A DNA stretch of 64,000 nt from Rhizobium lentis (GCF_017352135.1 NZ_CP071454.1:3993001-4057000), one strand, 5' to 3'; positions 25,177 through 36,199 are shown, counted from the stretch's first letter. Made by a program: numbers and translations. Notes: a model not told the origin generated them from the letters alone.

Positions 25177-25527
25177 GTCGCATCCACGCCGTGAAGATAG
25201 ACATAAATTCGAATTGCTCACTCTCGGTAGGCCGGATGGGCCAGCCACGCTGCCATCGATCTGAAATCATATTTCATTTGCGGAATGAATAACTTCCGGG
25301 GGCGCCGCATTGCTGTCGAGGCGCAAGTATTGCGATTAGTATTTTTGGCCAGATTTCAGGGAAGCGCAAGTCCCCTCGCAACAAGCGACACTCGCCGGCC
25401 AATTGGGCGCCGGTCGGCCGCTGGATATCCATCTCGGCCGCGCGGTGGTCTCTCACGAAACATCGCCGATGCTGAGTCCGCGTGCGGGGGTGAAAGACGG
25501 GTCGAGACCAGTCGCAGGAGCCTCTTT
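25177..25527. other. Intergenic stretch with gene remnant
   Basis: About 350 bases between the AraC start and the ThuA-like stop. It carries a decayed copy of part of the DUF2938 gene, listed separately, and no intact gene. Confidence 0.55.
25394..25490 (+). pseudogene. Remnant of a second DUF2938 gene
   Basis: Bases 25394-25424 are identical to 21695-21725 inside the DUF2938 gene (the ANWAPVGRW codons). The match then weakens but continues in the same order through the HLGRG region and the IADAE codons, with small deletions that break the frame. About 100 bases are recognisable; more 5' sequence may be present but too diverged to call. Confidence 0.7.
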
Positions 25528-26169
25528 TCACCGCGCCGCCCAATTCGCACCCCGCCGGAAGATGGTTTTCATCTCCGGCACGTCGAACTCTTTGGCCTGA
25601 TGGCCGAGCGAGGAATAGAAGACGCGGCCCTTGCCATATTTGCGCTTCCAGACGACGGGCATGACGACGCCGTCGATCCAGTAGGCGTGCTCGCCGGTAA
25701 ATTTCGTCGTCGCCAGAACCTCGTTCGAGGGGTCGACATGCATATAGTATTGTTCCGAGGTGAAGGGGAAATCGGCGATCCCCTCCATCAGCGGATCGTC
25801 GGGGCGGGTGATGTTGACGGTATAGTCGATGATGTTGCCGGGATGGGCTACCCACTGGCCGCCGATGATGAACTGGTAGTCGACGGAATCGCGGAAGGCG
25901 TCGCCCGCACCGCCGTGATAGCCGGCAATGCCGACGCCGCTTTCGATTGCGGCAGCGAGGTTCTTGACCTCCTCCTTCTCGATCTTCGACATCGTCATGA
26001 TCGGCACGACGAGGCTGAGATCATGGACGGAAGGGTCGGCAAGCGCCTCGGTGCCGTGCTCAAGATAGACCTTGAATCCGTCTTCCTCGAGCATGGTCTT
26101 GATGATTTCGGCGCATTCCTGCGGTTCGTGACCGCTCCAGCCACCCCAGACGATCAGTGCTTCACGCAT
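25528..26169 (-). CDS. ThuA-like domain protein
   Basis: A 213-residue protein of the ThuA (trehalose utilisation) glutamine-amidotransferase-like fold: ALIVWGGWSGHEPQECAEII at the N-terminus, GVGIAGYHGGAGDAF in the centre, and VVWKRKYGKGRVFYSSLGH near the C-terminus. In Sinorhizobium ThuA acts with the dehydrogenase ThuB on disaccharides, with 3-keto sugars as products. Here it is the third gene after a ROK regulator and a Gfo/Idh/MocA dehydrogenase, 16 bases from the latter. The start at 26169 has AGGAGG 7 bases upstream; an ATG two codons earlier is too close to that site. Confidence 0.88.
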   Translation of the reverse strand: MREALIVWGGWSGHEPQECAEIIKTMLEEDGFKVYLEHGTEALADPSVHDLSLVVPIMTMSKIEKEEVKNLAAAIESGVGIAGYHGGAGDAFRDSVDYQFIIGGQWVAHPGNIIDYTVNITRPDDPLMEGIADFPFTSEQYYMHVDPSNEVLATTKFTGEHAYWIDGVVMPVVWKRKYGKGRVFYSSLGHQAKEFDVPEMKTIFRRGANWAAR

Positions 26170-26185
26170 TCTCATTCCTCCTGAA

Positions 26186-27286
26186 TTATTTCGCCAGTCG
26201 TCCGTCGACGATGGATTCGGACAAGGGGGCAGGGCGCTCCACCGCCGTGGTGATCGTCACCGTCCGGCCGGTCTCGGACGCTGTATGGAAGGCTTCCATG
26301 ACTTCGAGCACGTGCAGCGCCAGGTCGCCATTAGCGCGGTGCGGCCGGTTCGAGCGGATCGCATGCGCCATGTCGGCGACGCCGAGCGACCGGAAATTGC
26401 CTTCGGCATAGGGCGCAGTGACCGGCTGGTCCTCGAAAGCACCGCCCTTCTTCAGATATTCGACAGGGCCGGCGAACTTGTTGGGATCCGGGACGATGAG
26501 CGTGCCCTCGGTTCCGTAGACTTCGAGCGGCACATGCTTGTGGCCGGCGACATCGAAGCTCATGGCGATCTGAACGACCGCGCCATTGGCAAACGCCATC
26601 ATGCCGGCGACATGGGTCGGCACATGCACGGGAATGCGCTCGCCGTTGCGCGGCTCGCTGGTAACAAGCCGCTCGGTTCGCGGCGTCGTCGCAAAACCGG
26701 CGACCTGTGAAACCGGGCCGAGAAGATTGACGAGATCGGTGATGTAGTAAGGCCCCATATCAAGCATCGGCCCGCCGCCCACCTCGTAATAGAAGGCCGG
26801 GTTCGGATGCCAGCGCTCATGGCCCGGGCACATGAAGGTCGCCGAGCCGCCGACCGGCTGGCCGATGACGCCCTGGTCGATCAGGGCGCGCGCCGTCTGG
26901 TGGCCGCCGCCGAGGAAGGTGTCGGGGGCGGCGCCGATCCGCAGATTGCGGGCGCGCGCGACCTCTGCCAATTTATTCCCTTCCGCGAAATTAATCCCGA
27001 GCGGCTTTTCCGAATAGGTATGCTTTCCGGCTTCGAGCGCCTGCAAGGCGACGGCGACATGGGCCTTCGGGATCGTCAGATTGACGATGATCTCGACCTT
27101 GGGGTCGGCGAAAAGCTCCTCGACTGCCTTGACGGGAACGTTGAACTCGCGCGCCTTGGCCTCGGCAAGATCCCGGTTCAGATCGGCGACGCCGCGGATG
27201 TCGAGAATGGGGAAGGATGCCATCGCGGTGAGATAGGCGCCCGAAATATTGCCGCATCCGATGATGCCGATACCGACTTTTTCCAT
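26186..27286 (-). CDS. Gfo/Idh/MocA family oxidoreductase
   Basis: A 366-residue NAD(P)-dependent dehydrogenase. The Rossmann motif is GIIGCGNISGAYL, and the family EKP motif is seen in THAYSEKP form (TYSEKPLGIN near residue 95). The C-terminal domain carries GGGPMLDMGPYYITDLVNLL. It oxidises or reduces a sugar or sugar acid; paired with ThuA it is a candidate glycoside 3-dehydrogenase of the ThuB type. The start at 27286 was chosen because GGAGGACCTC precedes it. Confidence 0.92.
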   Translation of the reverse strand: MEKVGIGIIGCGNISGAYLTAMASFPILDIRGVADLNRDLAEAKAREFNVPVKAVEELFADPKVEIIVNLTIPKAHVAVALQALEAGKHTYSEKPLGINFAEGNKLAEVARARNLRIGAAPDTFLGGGHQTARALIDQGVIGQPVGGSATFMCPGHERWHPNPAFYYEVGGGPMLDMGPYYITDLVNLLGPVSQVAGFATTPRTERLVTSEPRNGERIPVHVPTHVAGMMAFANGAVVQIAMSFDVAGHKHVPLEVYGTEGTLIVPDPNKFAGPVEYLKKGGAFEDQPVTAPYAEGNFRSLGVADMAHAIRSNRPHRANGDLALHVLEVMEAFHTASETGRTVTITTAVERPAPLSESIVDGRLAK

Positions 27287-27321
27287 GAGGTCCTCCATAT
27301 CTGTTTTGATTGTGTTGCCCG

Positions 27322-28521
27322 TCAGAGCGCCGGCCCGGTCGTGCTCCAGGGCGATTCGTAGAGCTCGTAGAGCGCCACGGCTGCCGCGCCCTGCGCCCAG
27401 AAATCATCGCTCGAATCGTCGAAGACGAGTTCACTCACTCCGCGCAGCGAAGGCGGAATGGCAAGCGCATAGGCGTCGCGCAGGCTGTTCAAGAAGGGTT
27501 CGCCGAGCGCCAGGCTGGAGCCGACCAGGATGACGCGCGGCGGCGCAAACAGGGTGACGATATTGGCGATGGTCAATCCCACCGCCTCGCCGGCGCGGAT
27601 GGCCGCGCCGATCAGCCGGTCGTCGTCGGCCTTGATCAGCGCCTGGGCATGCGTCATGCCGCGCCCGAGACGGATCGCTTCGGCAAAACGTCCGTCGGCC
27701 TGCTGTTCGCCGAGGATGGCGCTTTCGCCGGCCTGGCTGAAGAGCCGCACCACGCCCAGCGGTCCCATGCCGAGCACGAGGTCGCCGAGATTGTGGCTGA
27801 GGCCGCCGGCGCCGCGGAACAGGCGGTTGCCGTGCAACACGCCGAGCCCCAGCGTTTGTTCCAGCGAAATCAGTACCATATCCTCGAGATCGCGGGCCTT
27901 TCCGAACCAGTGATGACCGAGCGTGATGGCATGGGCGTCGCTTTCGACGATGGTCGGCGTCGAAAGCCGAGCCGACATCTCCGCGGCGAAATCGACATTG
28001 ATGTCGCGAAAGATCGGGCTGCTTCTGACATAGCCGGTGCGGTGTTCGATGACGCCGGGAAAGCCGAGGCAGATGCTGTCGACATCCTCCAGCGAAAGCC
28101 CGGCATCGACGACGCAACGCCTCACGCCGTCCTCGACCAGATCGGCGATCACGCCGATTGGCTGCCGGTCGATGCGGATCGGCAGGGCGAGCTTCGACAG
28201 CACGTCGCCGCGGAAATTGGTGACGACGAAGACCATGCGGTTGGCGGCGATCTTGCCCCCGACGACACGCGCGGCATCAGGATTGAGTTCCAGCGCCACG
28301 CGCGGCCTGCCACGCACGGCCTCATTGCGGATATCGCCTTCATGACGCGGCAGGATCAGTCCGTCGTCGAGCAGGGAGGCGGTAATGGCGGAAACGGTTG
28401 TCGTCGACAGTTCGGTCCGCTCGCTGATCTCGATGCGCGAAATCGGGCCATGGCGCCTGATGGTATCGAGCACGTTCAGGCGATTGATCGCGCGCATCAA
28501 TTCTGGATCTGCAGTCTTCAT
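27322..28521 (-). CDS. ROK-family transcriptional repressor (NagC/XylR/Mlc type)
   Basis: A 399-residue protein: winged helix-turn-helix at residues 1-70 (GPISRIEISERTELSTTTVS) followed by a ROK sugar-binding domain. The conserved His is kept (GAGGLSHNLGD) but the usual CxCGxxGC zinc motif is absent, the region reading VLGMGPLGVVRLFSQ. It is therefore a zinc-free regulator and not a sugar kinase. It is divergent from the CUT1 transporter operon at 28720 and heads the dehydrogenase/ThuA operon, so it probably represses both until the sugar is present. Confidence 0.9.
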   Translation of the reverse strand: MKTADPELMRAINRLNVLDTIRRHGPISRIEISERTELSTTTVSAITASLLDDGLILPRHEGDIRNEAVRGRPRVALELNPDAARVVGGKIAANRMVFVVTNFRGDVLSKLALPIRIDRQPIGVIADLVEDGVRRCVVDAGLSLEDVDSICLGFPGVIEHRTGYVRSSPIFRDINVDFAAEMSARLSTPTIVESDAHAITLGHHWFGKARDLEDMVLISLEQTLGLGVLHGNRLFRGAGGLSHNLGDLVLGMGPLGVVRLFSQAGESAILGEQQADGRFAEAIRLGRGMTHAQALIKADDDRLIGAAIRAGEAVGLTIANIVTLFAPPRVILVGSSLALGEPFLNSLRDAYALAIPPSLRGVSELVFDDSSDDFWAQGAAAVALYELYESPWSTTGPAL

Positions 28522-28566
28522 GAAAATGAGCCGGCGGTCGTTTCGTGGAGCGGAAGCTAGTATTTT

Positions 28567-28592
28567 TAACGGGTTACGAAATAAATAACGGG
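28567..28592. promoter_or_regulatory. Candidate ROK-regulator site, TAACGGG direct repeat
   Basis: TAACGGG occurs at 28567-28573 and 28586-28592, 19 bases apart, between the divergent ROK and binding-protein genes in an AT-rich stretch that also contains TTACGAAATAA. The spacing of about two helical turns fits a dimeric regulator. Only one locus is available, so this is weak. Confidence 0.35.
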
Positions 28593-28719
28593 CAATCCTG
28601 TGCTGCTGTCAAGCGCATTTGGCAAAAATAGAGGCAATTGGGTTGACATCGGGCGAAAGCTCCGGTGAATTAATCCGCATTGGGGAAAAATTGTGAGGAT
28701 GGTCCCCAGGGAGGAAATC

Positions 28720-30024
28720 ATGAATTTTTCAAATAAGGGCGCCATTTTCGGCGGCAGGCGCTTCGCATCCATGGCCGCAGCAGCCGGCATGTTGCTCCTG
28801 GGAGCGGGCGCTGCCTCCGCAACAACCGTGGTGAAGTGGCTACACCTCGAGCTCGACCCGAAATTCGTCGCGGCTTGGGAAGACATCGTCAAGAAATACG
28901 AAGCTCAGCATCCAGACGTCGACATCCAGATGCAGTTCCTCGAAAACGAGGCATTCAAGGCCAAGCTTCCCACGCTGCTGCAGTCCGACGACGTACCGGA
29001 TTTCTTTTACAGCTGGGGCGGCGGCGTCTTGAAGCAACAGGCCGAGACGGGCGCGCTTCAGGACGTGACGGCGGCACTCGACGCCGATGGCGGCAAGCTG
29101 CGCAACGCCTACACGCCTTCATCAGTCAGCGGCCTGACCTTCGACGGCAAGACCTGGGCTATTCCTTACAAGGTCGGATTGGTCAGCTTCTTCTACAACA
29201 AGGAGCTCTTCGCCAAGGCCGGCGTGAAGGCCGAGGAGATCAAGAGCTGGGCTGATTTTCTTGAGGCGGTAAAGAAGATCAAGGCGGCGGGAATTGTCCC
29301 GATCGCAGGAGGCGGCGGCGACAAGTGGCCGATCCACTTCTACTGGAGCTATCTCGTCATGCGTGAGGGCGGCCAGAAGGTCTTCGAAGCGGCCAAGAAC
29401 GGCGAAGGCGAAGGTTTCCTTGATCCCGCGATCATCAAGGCTGGCGATGACCTCGCCGAACTCGGCAAACTCGAGCCTTTCCAGCCCGGCTATCTCGGCG
29501 CTACCTGGCCGCAGACGCTCGGCGTTTTCGGCGACGGCAAGGCCGCGATGATCCTCGGCTTTGAAAATACCGAGGCCAACCAGCGCAAGAATGCCGGCGA
29601 CGGCAAGGGGCTCGCGACCGACAATATCGGGCGTTTCGCATTCCCGACGGTCGAGGGCGGCGCCGGCCAGGCGACAGATACGCTCGGCGGCCTGAACGGC
29701 TGGGCCGTCACGAAGAAAGCCTCCAAGGAAGCGATCGATTTCCTGGCGTTCCTGACGAATGCAGAGAACGAGCGGGCTATGGCGAAAGCCGGTATGCTTC
29801 TCCCCGTTGCCGTCGGCGCCGGCGATGGCGTCACGAGCCCGCTGCTTGCCGAATCGGCGAAGCAGCTTTCGGGCTCGACCTGGCACCAGAATTTCTTCGA
29901 CCAGGATCTCGGCGCGGCCGTCGGCCGAGTCGTCAACGATGTGTCGGTGGAGATTGTCTCCGGACAGATGAACTCCAAGGACGGCGCCCAGATGATCCAG
30001 GACGCTTTTGAGCTGGAACAGTAA
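28720..30024 (+). CDS. Sugar ABC transporter substrate-binding protein (CUT1)
   Basis: A 434-residue periplasmic protein with a signal peptide (MNFSNKGAIFGGRRF, hydrophobic AAAAGMLLLGAGAASA, cleavage near ASA-T). The family 1 binding-protein fold is visible: VKWLHLELDPKFVAAWEDIV, then DDVPDFFYSWGGG and WAIPYKVGLVSFFYNKELFA. CUT1 proteins bind oligosaccharides or disaccharides. The start at 28720 has AGGGAGG 7-13 bases upstream. It is the first gene of a four-gene transporter operon divergent from the ROK regulator. Confidence 0.93.
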   Translation: MNFSNKGAIFGGRRFASMAAAAGMLLLGAGAASATTVVKWLHLELDPKFVAAWEDIVKKYEAQHPDVDIQMQFLENEAFKAKLPTLLQSDDVPDFFYSWGGGVLKQQAETGALQDVTAALDADGGKLRNAYTPSSVSGLTFDGKTWAIPYKVGLVSFFYNKELFAKAGVKAEEIKSWADFLEAVKKIKAAGIVPIAGGGGDKWPIHFYWSYLVMREGGQKVFEAAKNGEGEGFLDPAIIKAGDDLAELGKLEPFQPGYLGATWPQTLGVFGDGKAAMILGFENTEANQRKNAGDGKGLATDNIGRFAFPTVEGGAGQATDTLGGLNGWAVTKKASKEAIDFLAFLTNAENERAMAKAGMLLPVAVGAGDGVTSPLLAESAKQLSGSTWHQNFFDQDLGAAVGRVVNDVSVEIVSGQMNSKDGAQMIQDAFELEQ

Positions 30025-30044
30025 CCAGCGCCTGCGGACCCTCC

Positions 30045-30071
30045 CTGGCGCTACGTCAAAGCGGGCGCCAG
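30045..30071 (+). other. Intercistronic hairpin after the CUT1 binding-protein gene
   Basis: A 7-bp stem CTGGCGC (30045-30051) / GCGCCAG (30065-30071) with a 13-base loop and no T run, in the gap between binding-protein and permease genes. It probably stabilises the binding-protein mRNA. Confidence 0.45.
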
Positions 30072-30104
30072 CATTGCTGCCGATGAGATGCGAAAGCAGG
30101 AACC

Positions 30105-31043
30105 ATGGCCAATATTTCAGTCCCAACGATGACATCAGCCGCGAGGCCGGCAATAAGAGCGTCAAACAGGAGAAGTTCGGTCGCCCACGATCGGTTAGCA
30201 GTGCTTTTGCTCTTCCTGCCCCCGGCGCTGCTGCTTTTCACGCTCTTCGTCATCTTGCCGATGGGTGAGGCGGCCTGGTACAGCCTCTACAAGTGGAACG
30301 GCTACGGCACGCCGAGCGAGTTCATCGGCCTGCGCAATTTCCAGGTTCTGTTCCGCAATGCGGCCTTCACCCAGGCGCTCATCAATAACGGCCTGATCAT
30401 CGTCATCTCAATCTGCATCCAGGTACCTCTGGCCATCTGGCTTGCCACCATGCTCGCCCACCGCATTCCCGGCGTTGTCGGCTTCCGCCTGATCTTCTTC
30501 TTGCCCTATGTACTGGCCGATGTTGCCGCAGGCCTTATCTGGCGTTTCGTCTATGATGGTGATTACGGTCTGTTCGCCGCCGTTTCCAACTTCTTCGGTT
30601 TCGCCAATCCTTACGTGCTCGCAGACAAGGATGTGGCGATTTACGCCGTGCTTGGCGTCGTCGTCTGGAAGTATTTCGGCTTTCACATGATGCTGTTCAT
30701 CGCCGGCCTGCAATCGGTCGATAAGAGTGTCCTGGAGGCGGCCGAGATCGACGGCGCCACCGGCTGGCAGAAATTCCGCTATGTCACCCTGCCGCTGCTC
30801 GGCTCGACCTTGCGTCTTTCGATCTTCTTTGCCGTCGTCGGCTCACTGCAGCTCTTCGACATGATCATGCCGCTGACCGGCGGCGGCCCGTCCAACTCCA
30901 CCCAGACGATGGTCACCTTCCTCTATACCTATGGCGTCATGCGCATGCAGGTGGGCCTCGGCAGCGCCGTCGGCGTGGTGCTGTTCATCATCTGCGTGAC
31001 GCTCGCCTTCGGTTACAAAAGGATTTTCATGCGCCATGACTGA
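30105..31043 (+). CDS. Sugar ABC transporter permease 1 (CUT1, MalF-like)
   Basis: A 312-residue inner-membrane permease. The first helix is LLLFLPPALLLFTLFVILPM, five more follow, and the EAA loop reads EAAEIDGATGWQKFRYVTLP. The C-terminal half keeps MPLTGGGPSNSTQTM, a hallmark of MalF-like subunits. ATG 30105 has AGGAA upstream. It overlaps the next gene by 8 bases. Confidence 0.94.
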   Translation: MANISVPTMTSAARPAIRASNRRSSVAHDRLAVLLLFLPPALLLFTLFVILPMGEAAWYSLYKWNGYGTPSEFIGLRNFQVLFRNAAFTQALINNGLIIVISICIQVPLAIWLATMLAHRIPGVVGFRLIFFLPYVLADVAAGLIWRFVYDGDYGLFAAVSNFFGFANPYVLADKDVAIYAVLGVVVWKYFGFHMMLFIAGLQSVDKSVLEAAEIDGATGWQKFRYVTLPLLGSTLRLSIFFAVVGSLQLFDMIMPLTGGGPSNSTQTMVTFLYTYGVMRMQVGLGSAVGVVLFIICVTLAFGYKRIFMRHD

Positions 31044-31884
31044 CATGAGCTCTTCCATTCGCATGAGCACATCGACACGCATCTATCTCTACGTGTCGCT
31101 GAGCCTGATCGCTGCGATCGTACTGGTGCCGCTGCTGACGACGGCGCTCGGCGGCTTCAAGACACTGGGTGACCTGCGCACCAATCCCTTCGGCCTGCCG
31201 ACGGATTGGCAATGGGCGAATTATACCGACATCCTCTTTGGCGAGCGCTACTGGATGCAGATCGGCAATTCGCTTGTCATCGCAGCGCTGACCGTTCTGC
31301 TGACGCTGATCGTCTCGTCGATGGCCGCCTTCGCCTTTGCCCATGTCCGTTTCTTCGGCTCGTCCTTCCTGCTCAACTATTTCCTGCTCGGGCTGATGTT
31401 TCCGGCGGCGACCGCGATCCTGCCGCTCTTCATCCGCATTCGTGATCTCGGGCTGTTGAATACCTACTGGGGCGTGGTGCTGCCGCAGGTGGCCTTCGGC
31501 CTCGGCATGAGCATCCTTTTGTTCAGGAACTATTTCCGCAATCTCCCGGAGGAGCTGTTCCAGGCGGCCTTCGTCGACGGCTGCGGTTATCTCAGGTTCT
31601 TCTGGCACATCTCGCTGCCGCTATCGCGTCCGATCGTCGCCACCGTCAGCATCATCTCCTTTGTCGGCAGCTGGAACAGCTACATCCTGCCGCTCATCAT
31701 GCTGAACTCGGAATCCAAATACCCTTGGCCGCTCGGAATTATGGTCTATCGCGGCGAATTCGGGACGGAATGGCAGCTGGTGCTCGCCTTCATCACGCTG
31801 ACCATCCTTCCCACGATTATCGTCTTTTTCGTCGCCCAGAGGCACATCATCGCCGGCTTGACGGCCGGCGCCGTGAAGTCCTGA
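31036..31884 (+). CDS. Sugar ABC transporter permease 2 (CUT1, MalG-like)
   Basis: A 282-residue permease with about six helices; the EAA-like loop reads QAAFVDGCGYLRFFWHISLP. FVGSWNSYILPLIML is the MalG-type signature before the last helix. It pairs with the upstream permease, overlapping it by 8 bases. Confidence 0.94.
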   Translation: MTDMSSSIRMSTSTRIYLYVSLSLIAAIVLVPLLTTALGGFKTLGDLRTNPFGLPTDWQWANYTDILFGERYWMQIGNSLVIAALTVLLTLIVSSMAAFAFAHVRFFGSSFLLNYFLLGLMFPAATAILPLFIRIRDLGLLNTYWGVVLPQVAFGLGMSILLFRNYFRNLPEELFQAAFVDGCGYLRFFWHISLPLSRPIVATVSIISFVGSWNSYILPLIMLNSESKYPWPLGIMVYRGEFGTEWQLVLAFITLTILPTIIVFFVAQRHIIAGLTAGAVKS

Positions 31885-31907
31885 GCTGAACCATTGGAGG
31901 TGCAACC

Positions 31908-32981
<1,074 letters not shown>

Positions 32982-33051
32982 GTGGGACGGCATTTACTGT
33001 CAGCTGCTGCCGTCAAGAGGTGAGAGGGAAGCGGAGAGCGTGCGGCATATC

Positions 33052-33099
33052 TCTTCTCCCCAGCGGGGAGAAGGTGCCGGCAGGCGGATGAGGGGGCCA
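33052..33099 (+). repeat. RIME-like palindromic repeat, copy 1
   Basis: The palindrome CTTCTCCCC-agcg-GGGAGAAG is followed by GTGCCGGCAGGCGGATGAGG. This matches my memory of the Rhizobium-specific intergenic mosaic elements (RIME) found between rhizobial genes. Confidence 0.7.
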
Positions 33100-33220
33100 C
33101 ACGACACACTCTTTCCAGCAATCACACATTCCGCCACGCCGAAAGCGAATACGCCAAACACTGTCGAATCGCCGCCGGTACGGTCTAAGCTCCTATGGAC
33201 AATAGTAAGACCGGCGGTGC

Positions 33221-33273
33221 TGGCCCCCTCGTCCGCCCTACGGGCACCTTTCTCCCCGCTGGGGAGAAGAGGG
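33221..33273 (-). repeat. RIME-like palindromic repeat, copy 2 (inverted)
   Basis: The reverse complement of copy 1: CCCCCTCGTCCGCCCTACGG, then CACCTTTCTCCCC and the palindrome closing with GGGGAGAAG. The arms of the two copies can pair across about 120 bases, giving a large hairpin between convergent operons. Confidence 0.7.
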
Positions 33274-33355
33274 AATCGAGAGGCTGCGGCTCCCGTTATC
33301 CCCCTAGCCTCGGTTCCAAAGGACGGAGCCAGATACGTCCTCCACCTGAAGCCTC

Positions 33356-34288
<933 letters not shown>

Positions 34289-34318
34289 CTATTGCTTAGG
34301 TGTTGAAAATCGATCGTC

Positions 34319-35293
34319 TCAGGCGCTCTCGAGCACTTGCAGAAGTGCCGCGATATAGCCGTAACAAAAGGCAAATGCGGTGGCGGACGGGTCCTTGCCG
34401 CTGACGGTCGGCACATGGTCGGGCATCAGCATGTACTTGTAGCCGACTTCCCTGTAGATTCTGGCGGAGCGGACCATGTCCATGTCGCCCTCATCGGGGA
34501 AAGTCTCCATGAAGGACAGCTTGCCGCCGCGAATATTGCGGAAGTGGACATTGAATATCTTGTTGCGCTCTCCGAACCAGCGAATAATGTCGTCGATCTC
34601 TTCGCGGGGATTTTCGAGCATCTCGCCGATCGAGCCCTGGCAGAAATTGAGGCCGTGATAAGGGTTTTCGCGCATCTGCACGAATTTCTTCAGCCCTTCC
34701 ACCGTCCCCAGCACGCGCGTGACGCCGCGATAGCCGGGCGGCGTATAGGGGTCGTGGGGATGGCAGGCGAGCCTGACGCGATTGCTTGCGGCGACCGGAA
34801 CGACGCGTTCGAGGAAGTAATCGATCCGCTCCCAATTTTCGTCCTCGGAGAGCACGCCGGCAAGGCCGGGCGCGGCCTGCTGGTCGGTCTTGTCCCATCG
34901 GAAGCTCGCATTCATCGAACCGCCGCGTCCCGGTTCGTCGGGCGTGCGCGGAATGCCGATCAGGTTGAGATTGTATTTCACTGCCGGAATGCCGGCCGCC
35001 GCGACATTCTCGATCATATGGCAGACCGCATCGATCTGCCGGTCGCGGTCAGGCCCGGCAAGAAGGATGTCCGGATAGGAGGCTTTCTCGATCGGCTGCG
35101 AGGGCAGGGGCAGCTGAATCATGTCGAGGATCAGGCCGAAGCTTTCGACCTTGTCTCGATGGCGTTCGATGTCGGCAAGCGTCCAACTGCTCGGCTTTCC
35201 CGGCGGATCGGCGCTGATATGCTTCACGCCCAATTGCGCGAAGATCCGATAGTCGTCATCGTCGCGTGCTGCCACCTGTGTTCCAAGATACAT
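34319..35293 (-). CDS. uxuA: Mannonate dehydratase (UxuA family)
   Basis: A 324-residue TIM-barrel enzyme of the UxuA family. Probable metal ligands are in RLACHPHDP, NFCQGSIGEM, VHFRNIRGG and LMPDHVP. UxuA dehydrates D-mannonate to 2-keto-3-deoxygluconate in hexuronate catabolism. It is shorter than the E. coli enzyme (about 394), as in a rhizobial and Gram-positive branch, so a related substrate is possible. The start at 35293 has GAGAGG 7 bases upstream. A GntR-type palindrome lies 24 bases before it. Confidence 0.85.
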   Translation of the reverse strand: MYLGTQVAARDDDDYRIFAQLGVKHISADPPGKPSSWTLADIERHRDKVESFGLILDMIQLPLPSQPIEKASYPDILLAGPDRDRQIDAVCHMIENVAAAGIPAVKYNLNLIGIPRTPDEPGRGGSMNASFRWDKTDQQAAPGLAGVLSEDENWERIDYFLERVVPVAASNRVRLACHPHDPYTPPGYRGVTRVLGTVEGLKKFVQMRENPYHGLNFCQGSIGEMLENPREEIDDIIRWFGERNKIFNVHFRNIRGGKLSFMETFPDEGDMDMVRSARIYREVGYKYMLMPDHVPTVSGKDPSATAFAFCYGYIAALLQVLESA

Positions 35294-35316
35294 CAGAAAC
35301 CTCTCAAAAATCATCC

Positions 35317-35337
35317 ATGTCATATGACATAATATGA
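35317..35337. promoter_or_regulatory. Candidate GntR operator before uxuA
   Basis: A perfect 14-bp palindrome ATGTCATATGACAT (35317-35330) overlaps GACATAATATGA (35326-35337). The GACATAATATG part is repeated in the palindrome upstream of the peptide-family transporter at 36159. It lies between the GntR and uxuA genes, so uxuA-kdgD may have its own regulated promoter. Confidence 0.65.
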
Positions 35338-35356
35338 ATCTTAGAGGGTGTCGAGC

Positions 35357-36067
35357 CTATTGCTGTTCGGCAAGCATCCGATAGCGTCGCTGGCTGGCCA
35401 TCAAATGGGCACGCATCGCCTGGCGGGCGCGGTCGGGATCCTGTTCGGCGATTGCCGATAGGATTTCCACATGTTCGGCATGGACCTTTTGAAGATACTC
35501 GCGGTCATTGGCCTCCGGCAGCGTCGGAAACTGCCCGCGGGGAATGGCGCGTGGGCCGAAATGGCGCAGGACGTCGACATAGAAACGGTTGTTGGTGGCG
35601 GCCGCGATCGCCATGTGGAAGGCATAGTCGGCCTCGACCGTCTGCTGTCCCGACTCGATCAGTTGCGCCATTCGGCGGTTGGCCTCTCGGATTGCTGCTT
35701 CCTGCTCGGCCGTGCGGCGATAGGCGGCAATCGCCGCCGCTTCACCCTCGGCGGCCATGCGAAACTCAAGCAATTCCAGGGTTTCCGGAATGCTTTTGAT
35801 CTCCACCGGCGTCAGCGACATAACCGAATGGATCTTCGGATCGGCGACGAAGACACCTTTGCCCTGGATCGGCCTGACGAAACCTGCGGCCCTTAAATCG
35901 GCAATCGCCTCGCGCACGACGGTGCGGCTGACGCCGAAGGTCGATTCCAGCTGCGGCTCGGTCGGCAACTGGTCGCCGACACGCAATTTCCCTGCCTCGA
36001 TTTGCGCTCGCAACTGATCGATGACCTGCTGCGCCAGTCTTTGCCGCCCACGGCCGAGTGTCGTCAT
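35357..36067 (-). CDS. GntR-family regulator, FadR subfamily (FCD domain)
   Basis: A 236-residue regulator with an N-terminal winged helix (QLPTEPQLESTFGVSRTVVR, then EAIADLRAAGFVRPIQGKGV) and a C-terminal helical FCD ligand-binding domain (residues about 90-230). FadR-type proteins linked to uxuA genes usually sense uronates or aldonates. It is divergent from the peptide-family transporter operon and precedes uxuA-kdgD; matching palindromes at both promoters suggest it controls all of them. Confidence 0.92.
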   Translation of the reverse strand: MTTLGRGRQRLAQQVIDQLRAQIEAGKLRVGDQLPTEPQLESTFGVSRTVVREAIADLRAAGFVRPIQGKGVFVADPKIHSVMSLTPVEIKSIPETLELLEFRMAAEGEAAAIAAYRRTAEQEAAIREANRRMAQLIESGQQTVEADYAFHMAIAAATNNRFYVDVLRHFGPRAIPRGQFPTLPEANDREYLQKVHAEHVEILSAIAEQDPDRARQAMRAHLMASQRRYRMLAEQQ

Positions 36068-36158
36068 TCTCGCTTCCCCAGTTCCTTTGCCTCAAGTCTT
36101 CCGCACGGGTCTTGCAAATCGTACCGGACTTCGATAAATCATAATACGACATACGGCC

Positions 36159-36171
36159 GACATAATATGTC
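36159..36171. promoter_or_regulatory. Candidate GntR operator before the peptide-family transporter
   Basis: A perfect inverted repeat GACATA-A-TATGTC 29 bases upstream of the binding-protein start. A degenerate second half-site (ATACGACAT) lies about 15 bases to the left. It shares GACATAATATG with the site at 35326. Confidence 0.65.
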
Positions 36172-36199
36172 TCTTATAGTAATCCAGGGAGGAGTTACA

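Larger units (their letters stand above)
32982..33355. other. Intergenic stretch holding an inverted RIME-like pair
   Basis: About 370 bases between convergent genes with no credible gene. Two copies of a palindromic rhizobial repeat face each other across it; both are listed separately. Confidence 0.6.
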
